This document shows positions 49,581-64,000 of a DNA stretch of 64,000 nucleotides, in pieces. Positions within the stretch are counted from its first letter, which is position 1, and each line of letters begins with the position of its first letter. The stretch is from Pardosa pseudoannulata (Eukaryota > Arthropoda > Arachnida > Araneae > Lycosidae). Below the pieces are notes generated by a model. It was given only the letters and a program-made list of their open reading frames with translations. It was not told where the DNA came from and did not search any database. A program made the translations under genes and the position numbers. Where the stretch lies: assembly GCA_032207245.1 (NCBI GenBank), contig CM063502.1, forward strand, positions 72,831,616 through 72,895,615, given 5' to 3'.

Positions 49581-52312
49581 TATAAGAAGAAAAGGTGAGT
49601 CATATATCCTCATATATGGACCAAGAAAGAGTAGAAAAAAAATTGAAGAAATGATACTTAAGTTCCAGTTTCCGGAAGTGCCAGTGTAAGTGATAGCAGA
49701 AAGTGTAAACGTGTTCAAGAAAGATATTAATGGGATGCGTTTATTCGACATAAATAGTACAAATAGAGTAACAGCTCATACAGATCGATGTGGTGCTGCG
49801 TGGTAAAGCGCCTTGGTAACTTCAGAACTTAGGTACCTTAGTGGAGATAACACTACGCGAAGAGCACAATGTCTAAGGGATTATCGGAAAAGAGTATCTA
49901 AACCTTTTTTATCAATACACTGTCAGCTCCAACAATACAGATCTAGGACAGAGGTAACGGCTCGTAAGTTAATACTAAGAATAGAATCAATGACATCCAA
50001 TACACTTTCCTCCACAACGAAATCACTTGTTGACCATGGCCTGGACACACTATTTTTTCTACCTTTTAATGATCCATAATCACTGACTGTTCACTCACAC
50101 ATCATGAAAACAAACTGCTGTGCTGTTGAAGTGTGTCTGTCAAGTGAAATAGATAAATTCATTCAGCAGTCCATGCATAGCCCTAGGCTATTTCATACAC
50201 TAAGTGCATGTTTTCCAGCTCCCTGTTTTCTTCCTTGTATGGTCTCCGTATCAGACTGTGGTAAAAATGTAGAAATACTAAATTTCCCACCTAGTTGATT
50301 GATGAAAAGTTTGATCTATGGACTAATTGAAGCGGGTCCAGTTACAGATTTCTAAACAAATCTTATATTCTTAGATGCTATTTACTTCTCTAATTTTGAT
50401 AAATAATTAACTAAAAATTTGCGATACATTTCGATAATCCCTGCTTGCATGTCGACACAAAATGCTTAAAATTTAGACCAACAAATTTAGGAATTTGTTT
50501 AAAAGAAAACATTAGAAATAAAATTTACAATGCTATTTATGTTTCAAACCACGTGAAGTGGGAAAACTCAACATACTCTAAATAAGACAAAGGAAAATGA
50601 AAAAGATGCATGTTATTTAATCGCTGAATCAGCTCTTCCTAAATCCCTTCTGGGGGTTGTTTGCTGAATGCGACTGCAGGTTTGCTTTAGACATCTGTTG
50701 TAATTACGACAGTTTGCTATGTTGCTTAAGCAAGCCACGTAGCGAAATAAGATCGCAAAAGATGCATCATTGCGGTAGTGCTCCATTTTATAATCTATCA
50801 CTGCACACGGTGAGATTGCTGTTCAACTACCTACTCTATACTTGGAGAAAGCATAGCCTCAAAGTTCTTAATATATTATCTAAATGCCCTTTTCCTGGGA
50901 AGTCATCATAAATCCCTCTTTAAGTCGAGGCTTGTGAATGCTTACTAATAATTACCTGAGTTTATTAGTTACATTACAGGACACATTATATGTATATATG
51001 TAGGTATTAATTTATTAATTTAATTTTAATCATTGTTAGAGATCATTAACTTTCTAACAAATATGTATTATTTCAATTGGAGCTTAAAAATTTCTGTTTT
51101 GGGTTAAATACAGATTCTCCATTTTTAGTTCATGAAACACAGTACAAGTTTCATTTACATTGGGCTAAGTATTTAATGGTAAAAGTTTAACAACAATAAT
51201 CTTCGTTTCTTTCTGTTATTGACATACATAAATATAAAAGGTTTTCGTATTCTCCTGTTGATCCTGAGGATGAATACTGTGAAAAATATTTTAAATATTG
51301 TATTTAACATGCTGTTGCTTGTAAACTTTTTTATTATTTACTAACATGACTGTTTTAGGAATAATTGTAGCTTTAAATGCATTTTTACTCAAAAGCAAGT
51401 CTTTAAAATATAACAAAGCTTAAAAAGTCTATAAATATTAATATATAAGTGTTTAAGAAATTAAATTGTGTTTTTAGAATTTTTGTATGTTTTTATGTTT
51501 TGCGTATTAAAACTTTCTTACTGAATTGTGGAGAATTTTTCTTTTTGATATAAGCATGCACATCAATACAGCAGAAAACTCAGTATGTGTATTTTGTACT
51601 GAATAACAATGATTATTAAAATATATCTTTTACGCAGTATTATAATGCAAAATATATTTAAGAATTTACATGTCGTGTTTTAGTGTTTCGAAAATATAAA
51701 AATATGCTTAATTTGCATTCATGTATTTATTATAAAGAAATAGTTTTAAAAATCATAAAATTTACTAGCATATAAAAACCATTATAAAGTTTATTCATGA
51801 ATAATATATTAATAAATATTTATTCATGAATATATGTCCAAATTATGCGATGAAAATAAATATAAATTATTAGGATTTAATATTAACTAAGATAAAAATT
51901 TTTAGTTTATATTGCTGAACGAGTATAATGAATAAAAAGAAATGCATAAATAAATACACTTGGGATGACAAAAAGAAAATCCATTAGACTAGACAAGCTT
52001 ATTTTGCTTAGTTATTTCTTATATTCATTGAATCAGTTTCATACGGACGCTTTCCTTATTTGTGAGATATTACCGTATTTCTTCTTCATTTCTTACCATT
52101 GGTGAAAATAAATGAAGGATATAGGTAAATCCGGATTATTTTCTTTTTGCTTAGACAGTAAAAAATGTTTGAATATTCTATCCAAGGTATACTGTTGTGA
52201 ATGCATTTAATTTGAAAAATAGTTTTCAATATCGAACATATGCATCCCTGTAAATAAATATATGAATTCCATATACATGAAAAGGTCCTAATGCTAACGC
52301 AGTTTTATCTAG

Positions 52313-52314
<2 letters not shown>
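49581..52314. other. Intergenic DNA
   Basis: 49600-50330 and 50560-50920 are clearly less AT-rich than the surroundings and partly open on + (for example 49813-50079), but show no recognisable domain and several stops in every frame. They may be ancient transposon sequence. 50930-52314 is ordinary AT-rich DNA. Confidence 0.4.

Positions 52315-52403
<89 letters not shown>
52315..52403. repeat. (AT)n microsatellite abutting the hAT element
   Basis: An uninterrupted at tract of about 90 bases, ending at the 8-bp target duplication of the adjacent hAT insertion. Confidence 0.97.
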
Positions 52404-52410
<7 letters not shown>

Positions 52411-52411
52411 C

Positions 52412-53037
52412 CAGTGGTCGGCAAACTTATTAGCCAAAGAGCCAAATATGAACATTACAATAATTTTTAAAATAATTGGGAGCCAAATCTGCTTGTTTAG
52501 TAAACTTTTATTACACTAAATAAGTAGTACACTAAATAAAACTAAATTTCATACTTAATAAATATTTATTAATGATATTTATTAATGGTAGATAAGACAA
52601 AACTGTTCACACTGCAACTGCTGGTCTGTGATGCCAATTTGTACCCCCCACTACTTTAGAAAAAAAATGCGCGCGCATGCTTGTGGTACCTTTGTATCAC
52701 ACCGGAGTACGCCGTAAACATACGAACAATTTCAGCCGGTAGCTTATACATGGTTTGTGTTTGCGTTTAAGAAAACTAATAAAATTAAATTCGATATTCG
52801 TTACGTATTTTTACAACAATGTAAAAATTTAATTACCTATCTATCTTTTAACTTAAACAAAAATTTATATAAGTTCTCGATTTATAGAAGAATTTTAATT
52901 TATGAATATAAGATGTAATTTTTTTCTTACCAGGTTTTTTTTTAATGAAAATATTATTGGTGGATATTTGTGCAGAGCCGCACTGAAGGAGACAAAGGGC
53001 CACATGCGGCTCTGGAGCTGCACTTTGCCGACTACTG
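52412..53037. mobile_element. Non-autonomous hAT element, OC1/space-invader-like ends
   Basis: The left end is CAGTGGTCGGCAAACTTATT (52412 on). The right end, read inward, is CAGTAGTCGGCAAAGTGCAG: 14 of the first 16 bases match. Both sides carry a perfect 8-bp duplication, tattatac (52404-52411 and 53038-53045), fitting the nnnTAnnn consensus of Buster-type hATs. Inside the ends are gagccaaat and gccacatgcggctct motifs, which I recall from OC1-type (OposCharlie) elements. The 626-bp interior has no transposase. The end similarity to OC1 is from memory. Confidence 0.88.
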
Positions 53038-53045
53038 TATTATAC

Positions 53046-55038
53046 CATTAAAATATCTTTACTCATTTATCGATAAATTCTTGGACCATCATTAAAATGA
53101 ATAAAAGGTTTTTTCTTTACTCATACTGTTATACATTGACAGAAAAATAGCATTCAATGCATTGAAATCATAAATGTTAAGGAAATGATTTACAAATCCA
53201 ATTTCAACGAAGAAAAATTTATAAAACTCTTGACTATCCCTCTGGAATAGATTCTAAGATATTTTTCACTCCATAGTTGTAGAAAATGATAGCACTGAAT
53301 GAATAACTGCATAAAACCTCAACAGTAATTTCGTTAATTCTTTTTTGAAAATCTAATTAAAATATGGGATGTATCAGTGTAGAAAATTGTGTCCTTAAGT
53401 CTAAGTTTAATTATATACAGAGATTTAAGCTCGTAATTAAGTATCGTTGCCTTTTTCTTTTTTATTGAGACCATTATTTTTATGTGCTTTTGATTACGGG
53501 ATTATATTTAAGGAAGGATAAAGAAATATTTTTGATACAGATCATGAAATCTCTTTCGTGCTTCTATGATTTATTGACGAATCGTAATTCAAGGTTTGAA
53601 TACATAAATAGAAACATTCTTTCAAGTCTTTCTAAAAGTTCCCTTCATACCAATGTTACGAAAGGATCAACGTAAATCTTTCAAAAATCTCACCGCTTAT
53701 TGAGCTATTGCAAGGATGCATTCTTGTACATTACAAATAAAAAGTAACATTTTACTTGTAGCATTCAAAAGGAAGTGTAAACATGCCATTATACTATTCA
53801 TAAATTCTGTTTGATCCAAATAATACACAAATTTTACAACGTGTAAAAATCAATACATCCAAAATTTATTATATATTTGTAGTTGAATTTTCTGGAAAAA
53901 TGTCATGACATTTTTAATTGTTGAATGTAAAGCTGTCTAATTTAACTACTTAAATACATTGGCAAAAGACATCTCAATGAATATTACTTTGTATTAATAA
54001 AATTTTAAAAGATTAGCCTTTTTCATGTCATTTTATTTCTCTCCCAGTAATAGAACCAATAAAAATAATATTTGATAAAACGTCATACTCAAAACAGGAA
54101 AATTAAAACAGTAGTAAAAGTATGTATTACACATTTATAAATATGTATTACAAGAAATTATTTTATCTCAAGTCTTCTGATAAAATGGTAAATATAGAGA
54201 ACTCATTACCTTCAGTCACTTGTAACTACTATTGTTGAAATGGAATGAACTAAATGGAAGTATTTTACCTAATTTATAGATCGAAACGGTAAATATTGTT
54301 ACACAAATCCACATTCTTTGAAGAAAGCATTAGAAGATATATATTCGTGAAATTTGAGGTGTTTAATCATAAATATTTGTCAAGCATTCTCTCAAAATTG
54401 AGAACATGAATATGAAATTTCAGACATATACGCGATTTAATGTAATATTTATTTTATAGACAAGCTGTCATAGTTTAGAAAATAGTTTGACGGTGAAATG
54501 GTAATCAGTCAGTGAACAAATAGATAATGTATCCGTGATTGAAATTGTGTAATAATATTTGTTACACTGATACCATAAATTATATAGGCATGTAGGATAT
54601 TATCACATCGCTGATAAATTGATTTCAGATGTGTCCATTATAATCATGAAGACACAAGTTCTATGTAACTGAATTTAAACCCTCTTTTAAAAGCATATAA
54701 TAAATCCTTTATCAGGGATGTTTCTTAAAGGAAAGAATACATAGTTAAAATTTGCTAATTATACGGTACATTAAAAAGAAGTTTCTTATTTATAAAATTA
54801 TTAAATTAACAAGATCCCTAAGAAATAAATAAACTTCGCTAAAATAAAATGTATATGACATAGCCTCAGTTTTATATTTTTAATTAGCTGAATTTCTTCA
54901 AGTACGAAGAGTTATTGTCGAATTTAAGATGTTACTAGTGCTTATAAAATAAAAAAAAACAATAAACACTGGGCTTTTCGCACATAGCAAAGTTAAAATA
55001 ATTTTGGAAGTATTTTTTTTGGCAAGAACAAAAAAGTA
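53046..55038. other. AT-rich DNA, nothing recognised
   Basis: Only short meaningless open frames. Confidence 0.45.
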
Positions 55039-55116
55039 CCTTTATATGCATAGCATTTATAAATTCCTTTATGCATAGCATTTATATATTCCTTTATATG
55101 CATAGCATTTATAAAG
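55039..55116. repeat. Three-unit tandem repeat, about 26 bp
   Basis: cctttatatgcatagcattt-type units start at 55039, 55066 and 55091; the middle one lacks two bases. Confidence 0.93.
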
Positions 55117-55799
55117 TAGACAAATACTTTATGTTGAAAAGCATGAAGTGTGGGATTTCTAAACAATTTTCTTTTTCAGCAATCTGCAAACCTTGTGGAG
55201 ATCTTTTTCATATATATAGCACAAGAAGGAAAGCAGATATATTACTTTTATTGTGTTTCTGTGTTGAGCATTTTTTTTAATTATAAGAAATCAGGTGAAA
55301 TCTATTTAAATTCACAGGCATTGGAAAAGTGTTCATTCAAAGACAATTTCCATATTGGTATTAAAATATTAACTCGATCAAACAAAATATATAATACACA
55401 GCGAATGAAATTGAGAAAATTGTAACACAAGTTTAACATTTTCATCATAAAAGAAATAGAAAAATATCATTTACCCGTCCACACTCCCTCTCCCCTTCAT
55501 TTATGGATATTAATTTTCCTTTATTTAATTTCCATTATAATTTTCATTTCAATATGATGAATTTTGAGCATTATTAAAAAAACTTGAAAGAAAAACAATT
55601 GAATTCCAGTAACATTATTTGCAGCACATTTCGACAAATTAAATTAAACATATAAAAACGGAAAGCAATTACTTGAAAATTCCACATTCTTTGAAAATAT
55701 ATATTTATATTATCTCTATATTGCATTCCGTTATCTCATTATATGCATTATAACAGAACTAACAATGATATTTTTATTTAAATTTTAGGAGTTTTACTT

Positions 55800-56225
55800 G
55801 TTTTAAAAAATAACATTTTAGGAAATATAGAATACTTAATTTTTTAATTTGTTTTATTTATTCTAGTTCTTTTAAATTTGGTATCGACGAAAGAGTTTAC
55901 TACAGATTAGCGGAAAAATTCCCTAACAAAAAATAGTCATTCCTAATTATCAAAAGAGACAACTATTTTTAAAGGGCTTCAAATGGAATATTCTTATAAC
56001 ATTTCTCAGTACTGCAAATATATTGCTACTGGTAAAAAATCATTTTATTTCTTTTATATTGCCATGTATAACTAATTTACCCTCAAAAGTTCTGTTTATT
56101 ACACAACATACTGCAAAATATTTTCTTCTCTTTAAAAATAACGTTTTAACTTATTATATAGAATAACTTACAATAACTTTTAATCTTACTTCGTATTTTG
56201 TTTTGTTGGACTAATTTGACATTTT
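55800..56225. repeat. Dispersed duplication, copy 1
   Basis: It aligns with 57985-58400 over about 400 bp in the same orientation: 'atagaatactta', 'tggtat(c)gacgaaa', 'atcaaaagaga', 'cagtac...atattgctactgg', 'actagttta(g)cc' and 'ttctactacatagcatattcagaaatatttt' counterparts. Non-coding; may be an unknown interspersed repeat. Confidence 0.65.
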
Positions 56226-56389
56226 CTCTTTTACTAATAAAAAAACTGATCAACTTAAACGTTTATTCAGATTTCAACATAATTGTATTAATATATGTTA
56301 AGATTGTATTAATATATATTAAGATGCTTAGTGTTTTGACTATATTCCTGCTTACTTTTGAAATTTATGTATAACCTCCCCACTTAGAA

Positions 56390-56690
<301 letters not shown>

Positions 56691-57984
56691 AAACGACATA
56701 TAACGCTTTGAATTAACAGAAATTTGTATTAATCAATAAAACAGAAAAATGGATTGAGGTTGACTTTAAAAATAAGTAGTTAAAACAAAGTAATCACATG
56801 ATATCTGAAAATATTTTATGGTCTTTTTAAGTTAATGACTATCTTTATGCAAAAGGTGCATTTTAAAAGCTCTGTTCAGACGCACACACTCTCATACACA
56901 TATGACAGTAACATACCATGTACATATATACCATTTCCTAGATTAAACAGGCTTTATTCAATTGACCAGTTCTGGAAATTTTGATAATTTGTTTCTAAAC
57001 ATAAGGATGAAATGGATAACAATTGACCATTTTGTAGCTTGGAATTATATTTACTTTGGTATAAAGTGAACACGTTTGCCTTCCTATTCGTGATAAACGA
57101 TGAAACTTTTATTATTTTCTAAAACACCCTGAAGGAGAAACTGTTTTCCTTCATTTTAATTAGAATTTCGTATAGAGCGGATTACCATTCCGATACATTC
57201 CCATTTTAAAAGCTTTATAACACGTCAACATGTAGGTGTTGAAAAACCAACATGTTCCAGTTGCGATTCCCAATCTGGATGTAGAAATTACTGATTTCTT
57301 GTGTTATATAGAAGTATTTTCAACCGATTTATTTTCTTTCCATTTGACTTGTGATAAGGCTTATAATCAGTTTAAAACATTTCGCTATCAAATTGGAATT
57401 CCGCATATTCGATAACAGGAAAAGGAATCCTAAACTGAATCTTTTGATTTTTCAACACATATATGTTGACATGTGATAAGGCTTTTTGCAGTCAAAAATG
57501 AGGTCAAAATGTGAATTATACCAAAGAAAACGCAAGCAGTGTAAAAACAGAAGAACTGTAAGTGCATACACAAATATATCTATTATTATATATTTTGTAA
57601 GTGCATTGGACTCCATTCTCCTAAATATTAAAGTATTTTTAGTGTTTGATATCTGAATTTAAATCTGAGAGAGATGAAAAATACATATTTGCAGATTATA
57701 CACTTCCTTCGATAAAACTCTCAGCTAATACATATTTTCACCTAGAAATTTTATATTCTTATTCACTTTTTTGATATAGGAAAATACGAGTCACTGAGTA
57801 CTGAACATCTAATCTCTTGATACAAAGGGATGTTTAAAAAATCCTGTTTTATTTTGATCTCTACTTACAGAGTAATCCTTCAAAGCAGAAATATTCTCAC
57901 ACAGTTTCCATTTATATAATCTGCAGATCATATTTAGTTATCTTATGCGATGTCTTAAAATACATCTCATTCCATGATAAATTT
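56691..57984. other. AT-rich DNA, nothing recognised
   Basis: No gene or element boundary seen. Confidence 0.45.
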
Positions 57985-58400
57985 AAAATTTAAAAAATTG
58001 GTCTAAAAAAATATTTATAGCTATAGAAGAATACTTAAAACTTCTTTAATCTAGTTTCTTTACTTAAAATTCTTTTCAGTTTGATATAGACGAAATATTT
58101 TATTGTAGCAGAGTGGAACAATTTCATGAAAGAAATAGTTATCTCTAACCATCAAAAGAGAGGAATATATATTAAACAGCTTTAAATTGAATGATTCTGT
58201 AACAGTTACATTTTCAGTACGCCAGATACATTGCTGGTCTTTGAAAGTAATTTTCCTTCTTTTAAAGTTTCACATATCACTAGTTTAGCCTTGAAAGTCT
58301 TTTCTACTACATAGCATATTCAGAAATATTTTCTCCGAAATAAAATGAATTTTGTAACTTTTATTGGATTTAGTATGTTTTTCTGCTGAACTATTGTAGT
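57985..58400. repeat. Dispersed duplication, copy 2
   Basis: Counterpart of 55800-56225, about 2.2 kb away and well diverged. Confidence 0.65.
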
Positions 58401-58848
58401 ATTTTCTTTTGTTGTGGAAAGAACGGGTTTCATAAAAGGCGCCATTGCGGCATAAAATGTAACTGCATTAAATTGTAGAAAAAAATTACTTTAAAAATTC
58501 ATGCTCGGTTTCTGGATATTTTCACAACCAATTTAAATTTATAAACCACAAAAAATATACTAAAATAACAATAAATAAAAACATAAATCATATAATTTTT
58601 TCCGTCTCTGTATTACTTTCATGTTAAAAATGTGCTTGAAAGGTAACTTTAGACAAATGAATAAGAAAGAGAAATATAATTATATTTCGGAGCATATTCG
58701 TAGCTAAAATTGTATAGAGCTATTTCTGTCATATTTTAAATTATTTTGTAAGGGATATGAAATATAATTGGGCTATAAATTATTAAATATATAAGTTAGC
58801 ATATATATGTATAATTATCTGAAAGCGAAAACTATATTTCTTTTGTGA

Positions 58849-59760
58849 CTAAATGTATGTAAAATATGCCGTTGGTCCTCCTTTTGCAGGAATTACTGCT
58901 TGTATCTTACGTGGTATTGACAAATACAAGTTCCGTACAGATATACGTGTTCAGAGAACATTCAAATGGATACTTTCTCACTAAAATTATATAAAGTCTC
59001 TAAATCAGAAAATCTCCTTGAATGAGAGATCGACTACGCAGCTCGTTTTCCAAAATATCCTACAAAGTTTGAATTATATTGAGATTAGAAAATTGTGATG
59101 AGTTTATCTCGGACATTATCTATTTTTTTATTTATTTATTTTTGTGTGCTTGTCATAGTACGCTTCAAAACACTTCGGTTTCCGTCCTTTAGCTTCGACT
59201 TTCAACCACTGTTATGCTTTTTAGATAATTTTTTCCTGTTTCAAATATGCTGACATGACCGTCGACACTACGTCTCTGAACATCTAGAAGGGGTATCGTA
59301 ACTGAGGCTGGGACAAGATGGGACCAAACAATTATGCTTCTTTCGAAATCAGATAATCCAGCAATAATGCAATTTTAATACAGAAATATATTTTGCATCC
59401 GACTTCCATCAATGCTAATAGCAGGCTAATGCTTGTGCTTTCTCATTCAATAGGTGGTACCTATTCCTTCTAGAGGGCAGGAGTAATTATAACAGAGGTT
59501 TCTGTCACTTTCTAAACTACAGACTAACGATGCTAATGACTACAGATTTTATAATACAATTTGAAATATATATATAACAGATCCGTTTTTTCTCAGATTT
59601 AGAAACATTTAACGTTACACAGATACATTTACTCAGGTTTGTTAATCATTTTATTTTGTTAGCACCATATAAGTAGTCAGTATTTTCCCTATGAAGAAAC
59701 ATCCCTACTCGGGAAATGAATCCACTCCCTCCGCCGTGTTTGGCGGAGTCACTAACTAAT
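58849..59760 (-). pseudogene. Tc1-like transposase relic
   Basis: On -, the 3' end reads IPRKIQAVIPAKGGPTAY followed by FTYI and a stop (tag, 58849-58851): the classic Tc1 C-terminus (PRR..A...AKGGPT.Y). About 100 codons upstream is a DILENELRSR stretch (near 59040), the 'LW..LE..LR.R' block. Near 59745 is SAKHGGGSGF, matching the VKHGGGSVMVWG block. The order along the - strand is correct, but frames are interrupted several times and the catalytic segments are unreadable. TIRs were not identified. Confidence 0.78.
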
Positions 59761-61444
<1,684 letters not shown>

Positions 61445-61692
61445 TGCAGACTTACAAAAACATCTTTTATTTGAAACACCAAATAACACACAAATCCCGG
61501 TAGGGAAAAAGAACACAAACAGAAAATATTTGATGATAAATTACATCGCGTTCTCAAAGGAAAAGTCTCGAAATCTGTGTGATAGGCTTATTTATTAAGT
61601 AAGGGGCGTGGCTCCAGAAATGATGTCATTCCGATAACCAATCAGTTGAACTTAATTACTTCTAGTTTATTCTAGAAGTTAGTACGTCACAG
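61445..61692 (-). mobile_element. Probable short solo LTR
   Basis: On -, it starts TGTGACGTAC (CRE-like) and ends GTAAGTCTGCA (TG...CA). In order it contains CCAAT-type (ATTGGTTAT), GC-box-type (CCACGCCCC) and TATA-like (AATAAATAAG) motifs, and an AATAAAAGATG poly(A) signal just before TTTTTGTAAGTC. The poly(A)/U5 piece resembles that of the LTR at 18622-19104 (AATAAAGAT...TTTTGTAAGT). No target duplication seen. A host promoter is the alternative. Confidence 0.5.
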
Positions 61693-64000
61693 AGAGAGGG
61701 AAAAAATTAATTAACGGGCAGCGATTCTAAATTTAAATTAGGATTTTATTTTAATAGAATTTTATTATTACATATATATTGGTGTTAATTAAATTATTTG
61801 CTGTATAATTAATAATGTATTTGTATTTACAATAGTACACAAAAAAATAACGAGGTTATTTAAATATTTTGTAATATCCTGTGGGTAAGCTAAACTATAT
61901 GAAATATTACATCAAAACATTTTTAGTATAATTTATGTACGAAAGGGAAATATGATGCAAGTAAATTAATTCGCTATAACAGCTGTTATATTTGAGATAT
62001 GGTAGTTAATAATTGTATCAATATTTGCCCAAAGGTTTGTAATTTGATAAAGTTAAATTGAAACATTTTTATAAAATCCCAATTTTTTCCCAAAAAGAAA
62101 TTACTTGCAGGTCAATGTTTCCTAAATCGTGGAGTCGGACATTTGGATATATATGATTGTAAACAATCCAGACAAATATATGCGAAATTATTTCTAAGTT
62201 CCTAGTTTTGTGACTGACATGTCGGAAAACGAATCAAGAATCATGAAGGTCACTCGGGCAATTTCCTACTCGGATATTTTCTTGGAGCAGTGGCATTAGA
62301 GCAAATAAGCACCACTCAGAAGTGAGTGCTCTTAGTTGCTGACAGCTAACGATTCAGAGTGGTTGAAAAAAGAAGAAATGGAAGGAATATTTTAGACACA
62401 TTTCCGACTTACGTAAGTCTGAGAAATTATGTTTTGCAAATATTGATACCGGATCATATTTTAAATAATTTATAACTATATATGAGTCATGTGTAATTAC
62501 AACAAGATTACAGGAATTTTGATAATAATTTAAGTGCTACAACACATATGTTTGAAACTTTTATTTGAAGGGCCATTGTCAAGTTATTTGTTTATTTTTA
62601 TCAAGGGCAAATTATACCTGTATTTACTGCTTAAAGCGAATTTTGAACAAATGTTAATATCCAAGTCTGGCGAGGAATAAGAAATAAAAAACTGGGGGAT
62701 TTAAGATTAATATGTTATCCATTCGGTGAGTAAAATATTGAAATAAAAGGACACATTAGTAAGAAAATTTTGCTTAGTTTTAATTACTTATTCTTACTTA
62801 GACTTGTGTCATTTTAAATAAAATATAAAGAAAATAGATCTATATGGGGTATTTAATGTATAAATCAGTGAATATAAGTTGCATGAAATTTAATATTTTT
62901 AAATAAGGCTATAATTACCTTATACTCCTAAATTTTTATTTACTTTAAAAATCTTTGATTTTCCTTGATGGAACACTATCCAAAGCATGTGATTAAAGGA
63001 TATTTATTGCTGCAAGTCCAACATTTGACAATATTTGTAAATGAAAAATGTGATAATCATTGTTTGCATGTAGATTATTCCCAAAATATTTAATTCAAAA
63101 TAAAAATACAACACAAATAAATTGTGTAAGTATTTTTCAACCTTTTTCTGAGTCCAGAAAAATTTGATTAAGTACTCCTAAGAAAGCAATATCAATGTTA
63201 ACTTCTTTCTAAAATACAATAAATTCAACAAAATTCTAGAAAATGTATTAATAGAATATTCTATCATTATTGAAGATCATTAGTAAGTTTCTACTTTATT
63301 CTGACATGAAGTGGAAAATAAAAACTTCCATTCAGTGATAATGACTAAATATAATAAAAATGCCGAAATTAGAATAGTTGAAAATTTCATAAAACCAATC
63401 CAACGACTGCATTAAAACACATTTTTCTTTACTGTCATACTTCCAATACTTCACTTTCATTCCATCTTTTTACTTTCAACGAAATTATAAATAATAGCCT
63501 AAAACTTTTGCGGTTTTAAAATGATAGAAAAATAAAACATTCTTAATACAATATGGGACCTTTGAAATTTTTTTACAGTTCCCTTCACACACACAGAGAA
63601 TGTTTTTTTTCTGAGAAACAGAAAGCATTTTTTACATATTTAGAATACAAAGTTTAGTATTTTATTAACTGGAAACTATTTTTCCCTTTCCACTTTCCTA
63701 AACATTTTTCCCTTTAAATTAGGTTATGGTGTAGTTTTCTTTATAAGCCAAATACTTATATTTTAATCATAAGATACATAAAAATTTAATTCATAGATAA
63801 TATTCCTTCAAAAATATCTTGAGTTTGGATTTTGAAAGTACAAAAATGATCAAAATAAATTACTCAAGATATAAATTTTTATTTTAAAAATAATAATCCT
63901 CATAGAACCGATAGGTGACTAAATGGGTAGGGCACTTATTTTCAGATACGTAGGGTAAAGTTTTATTGTTTTGATAATTATTTTATAAACCTGTTGGTCA
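61693..64000. other. AT-rich DNA to the end of the window
   Basis: No gene or repeat recognised; 62200-62420 is slightly less AT-rich. Confidence 0.45.

Noticed and set aside
49813..50298. Two adjacent + strand open frames of 88 and 64 codons
   Set aside because: No domain, no splice logic linking them and no match to any family I know; left as unexplained intergenic DNA.

Overview
The window looks like a piece of an AT-rich arthropod nuclear genome, possibly a chelicerate such as a spider. That guess rests on large introns, long (AT)n microsatellites, tRNA-derived SINEs and the mix of Tc1/mariner, pogo, hAT, piggyBac-like and non-LTR remnants. Nothing seen fixes the species. No bacterial-style gene organisation is present.

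One convincing host gene is visible, on the + strand: a class A (rhodopsin-like) peptide G-protein-coupled receptor. It is split over three coding exons at 29916-30260, 44431-44664 and 45801-46517. All junctions are phase 0 with GT...AG borders, and the joined product is 431 residues with seven membrane segments. The intracellular and TM6 sequence best fits the vasopressin / neuropeptide S / CCAP receptor group. Intron 1 is about 14.2 kb and intron 2 about 1.1 kb.

Upstream (1-29900): AT-rich intergenic DNA. It holds two piggyBac-like TTAA-flanked non-autonomous elements (2417-2679, 14303-14953), two copies of one tRNA-derived SINE family (about 1596-1951 and 20808-21081), and a second SINE family (24240-24413 with target duplication, plus a truncated copy at 21748). 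It also holds two probable solo LTRs (18622-19104, 22675-23258), a mariner-like scrap (9824-9985), a pogo/Tigger-like scrap (29230-29500), and several two-copy tandem duplications of non-coding DNA.

Intron 1 (30261-44430): three local tandem duplications at 32.6-34.6 kb, a tRNA-His-derived relic (37431-37501), and a nested transposon. The nested structure is a 1.93-kb element with roughly 175-bp terminal inverted repeats and a broken transposase (37816-39747), interrupted by a 5'-truncated jockey-like non-LTR fragment (38405-39407).

Downstream (46518-64000): long AT microsatellites, a cleanly bounded non-autonomous hAT element (52412-53037) with a perfect 8-bp target duplication and ends resembling the OC1 'space invader' family, a decayed Tc1-like transposase on the - strand (58849-59760), a dispersed duplication (55.8 and 58.0 kb), and a third probable solo LTR (61445-61692). 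Apart from the receptor, nearly everything recognisable is mobile-element debris or simple repeat. I found no undescribed multi-gene system.
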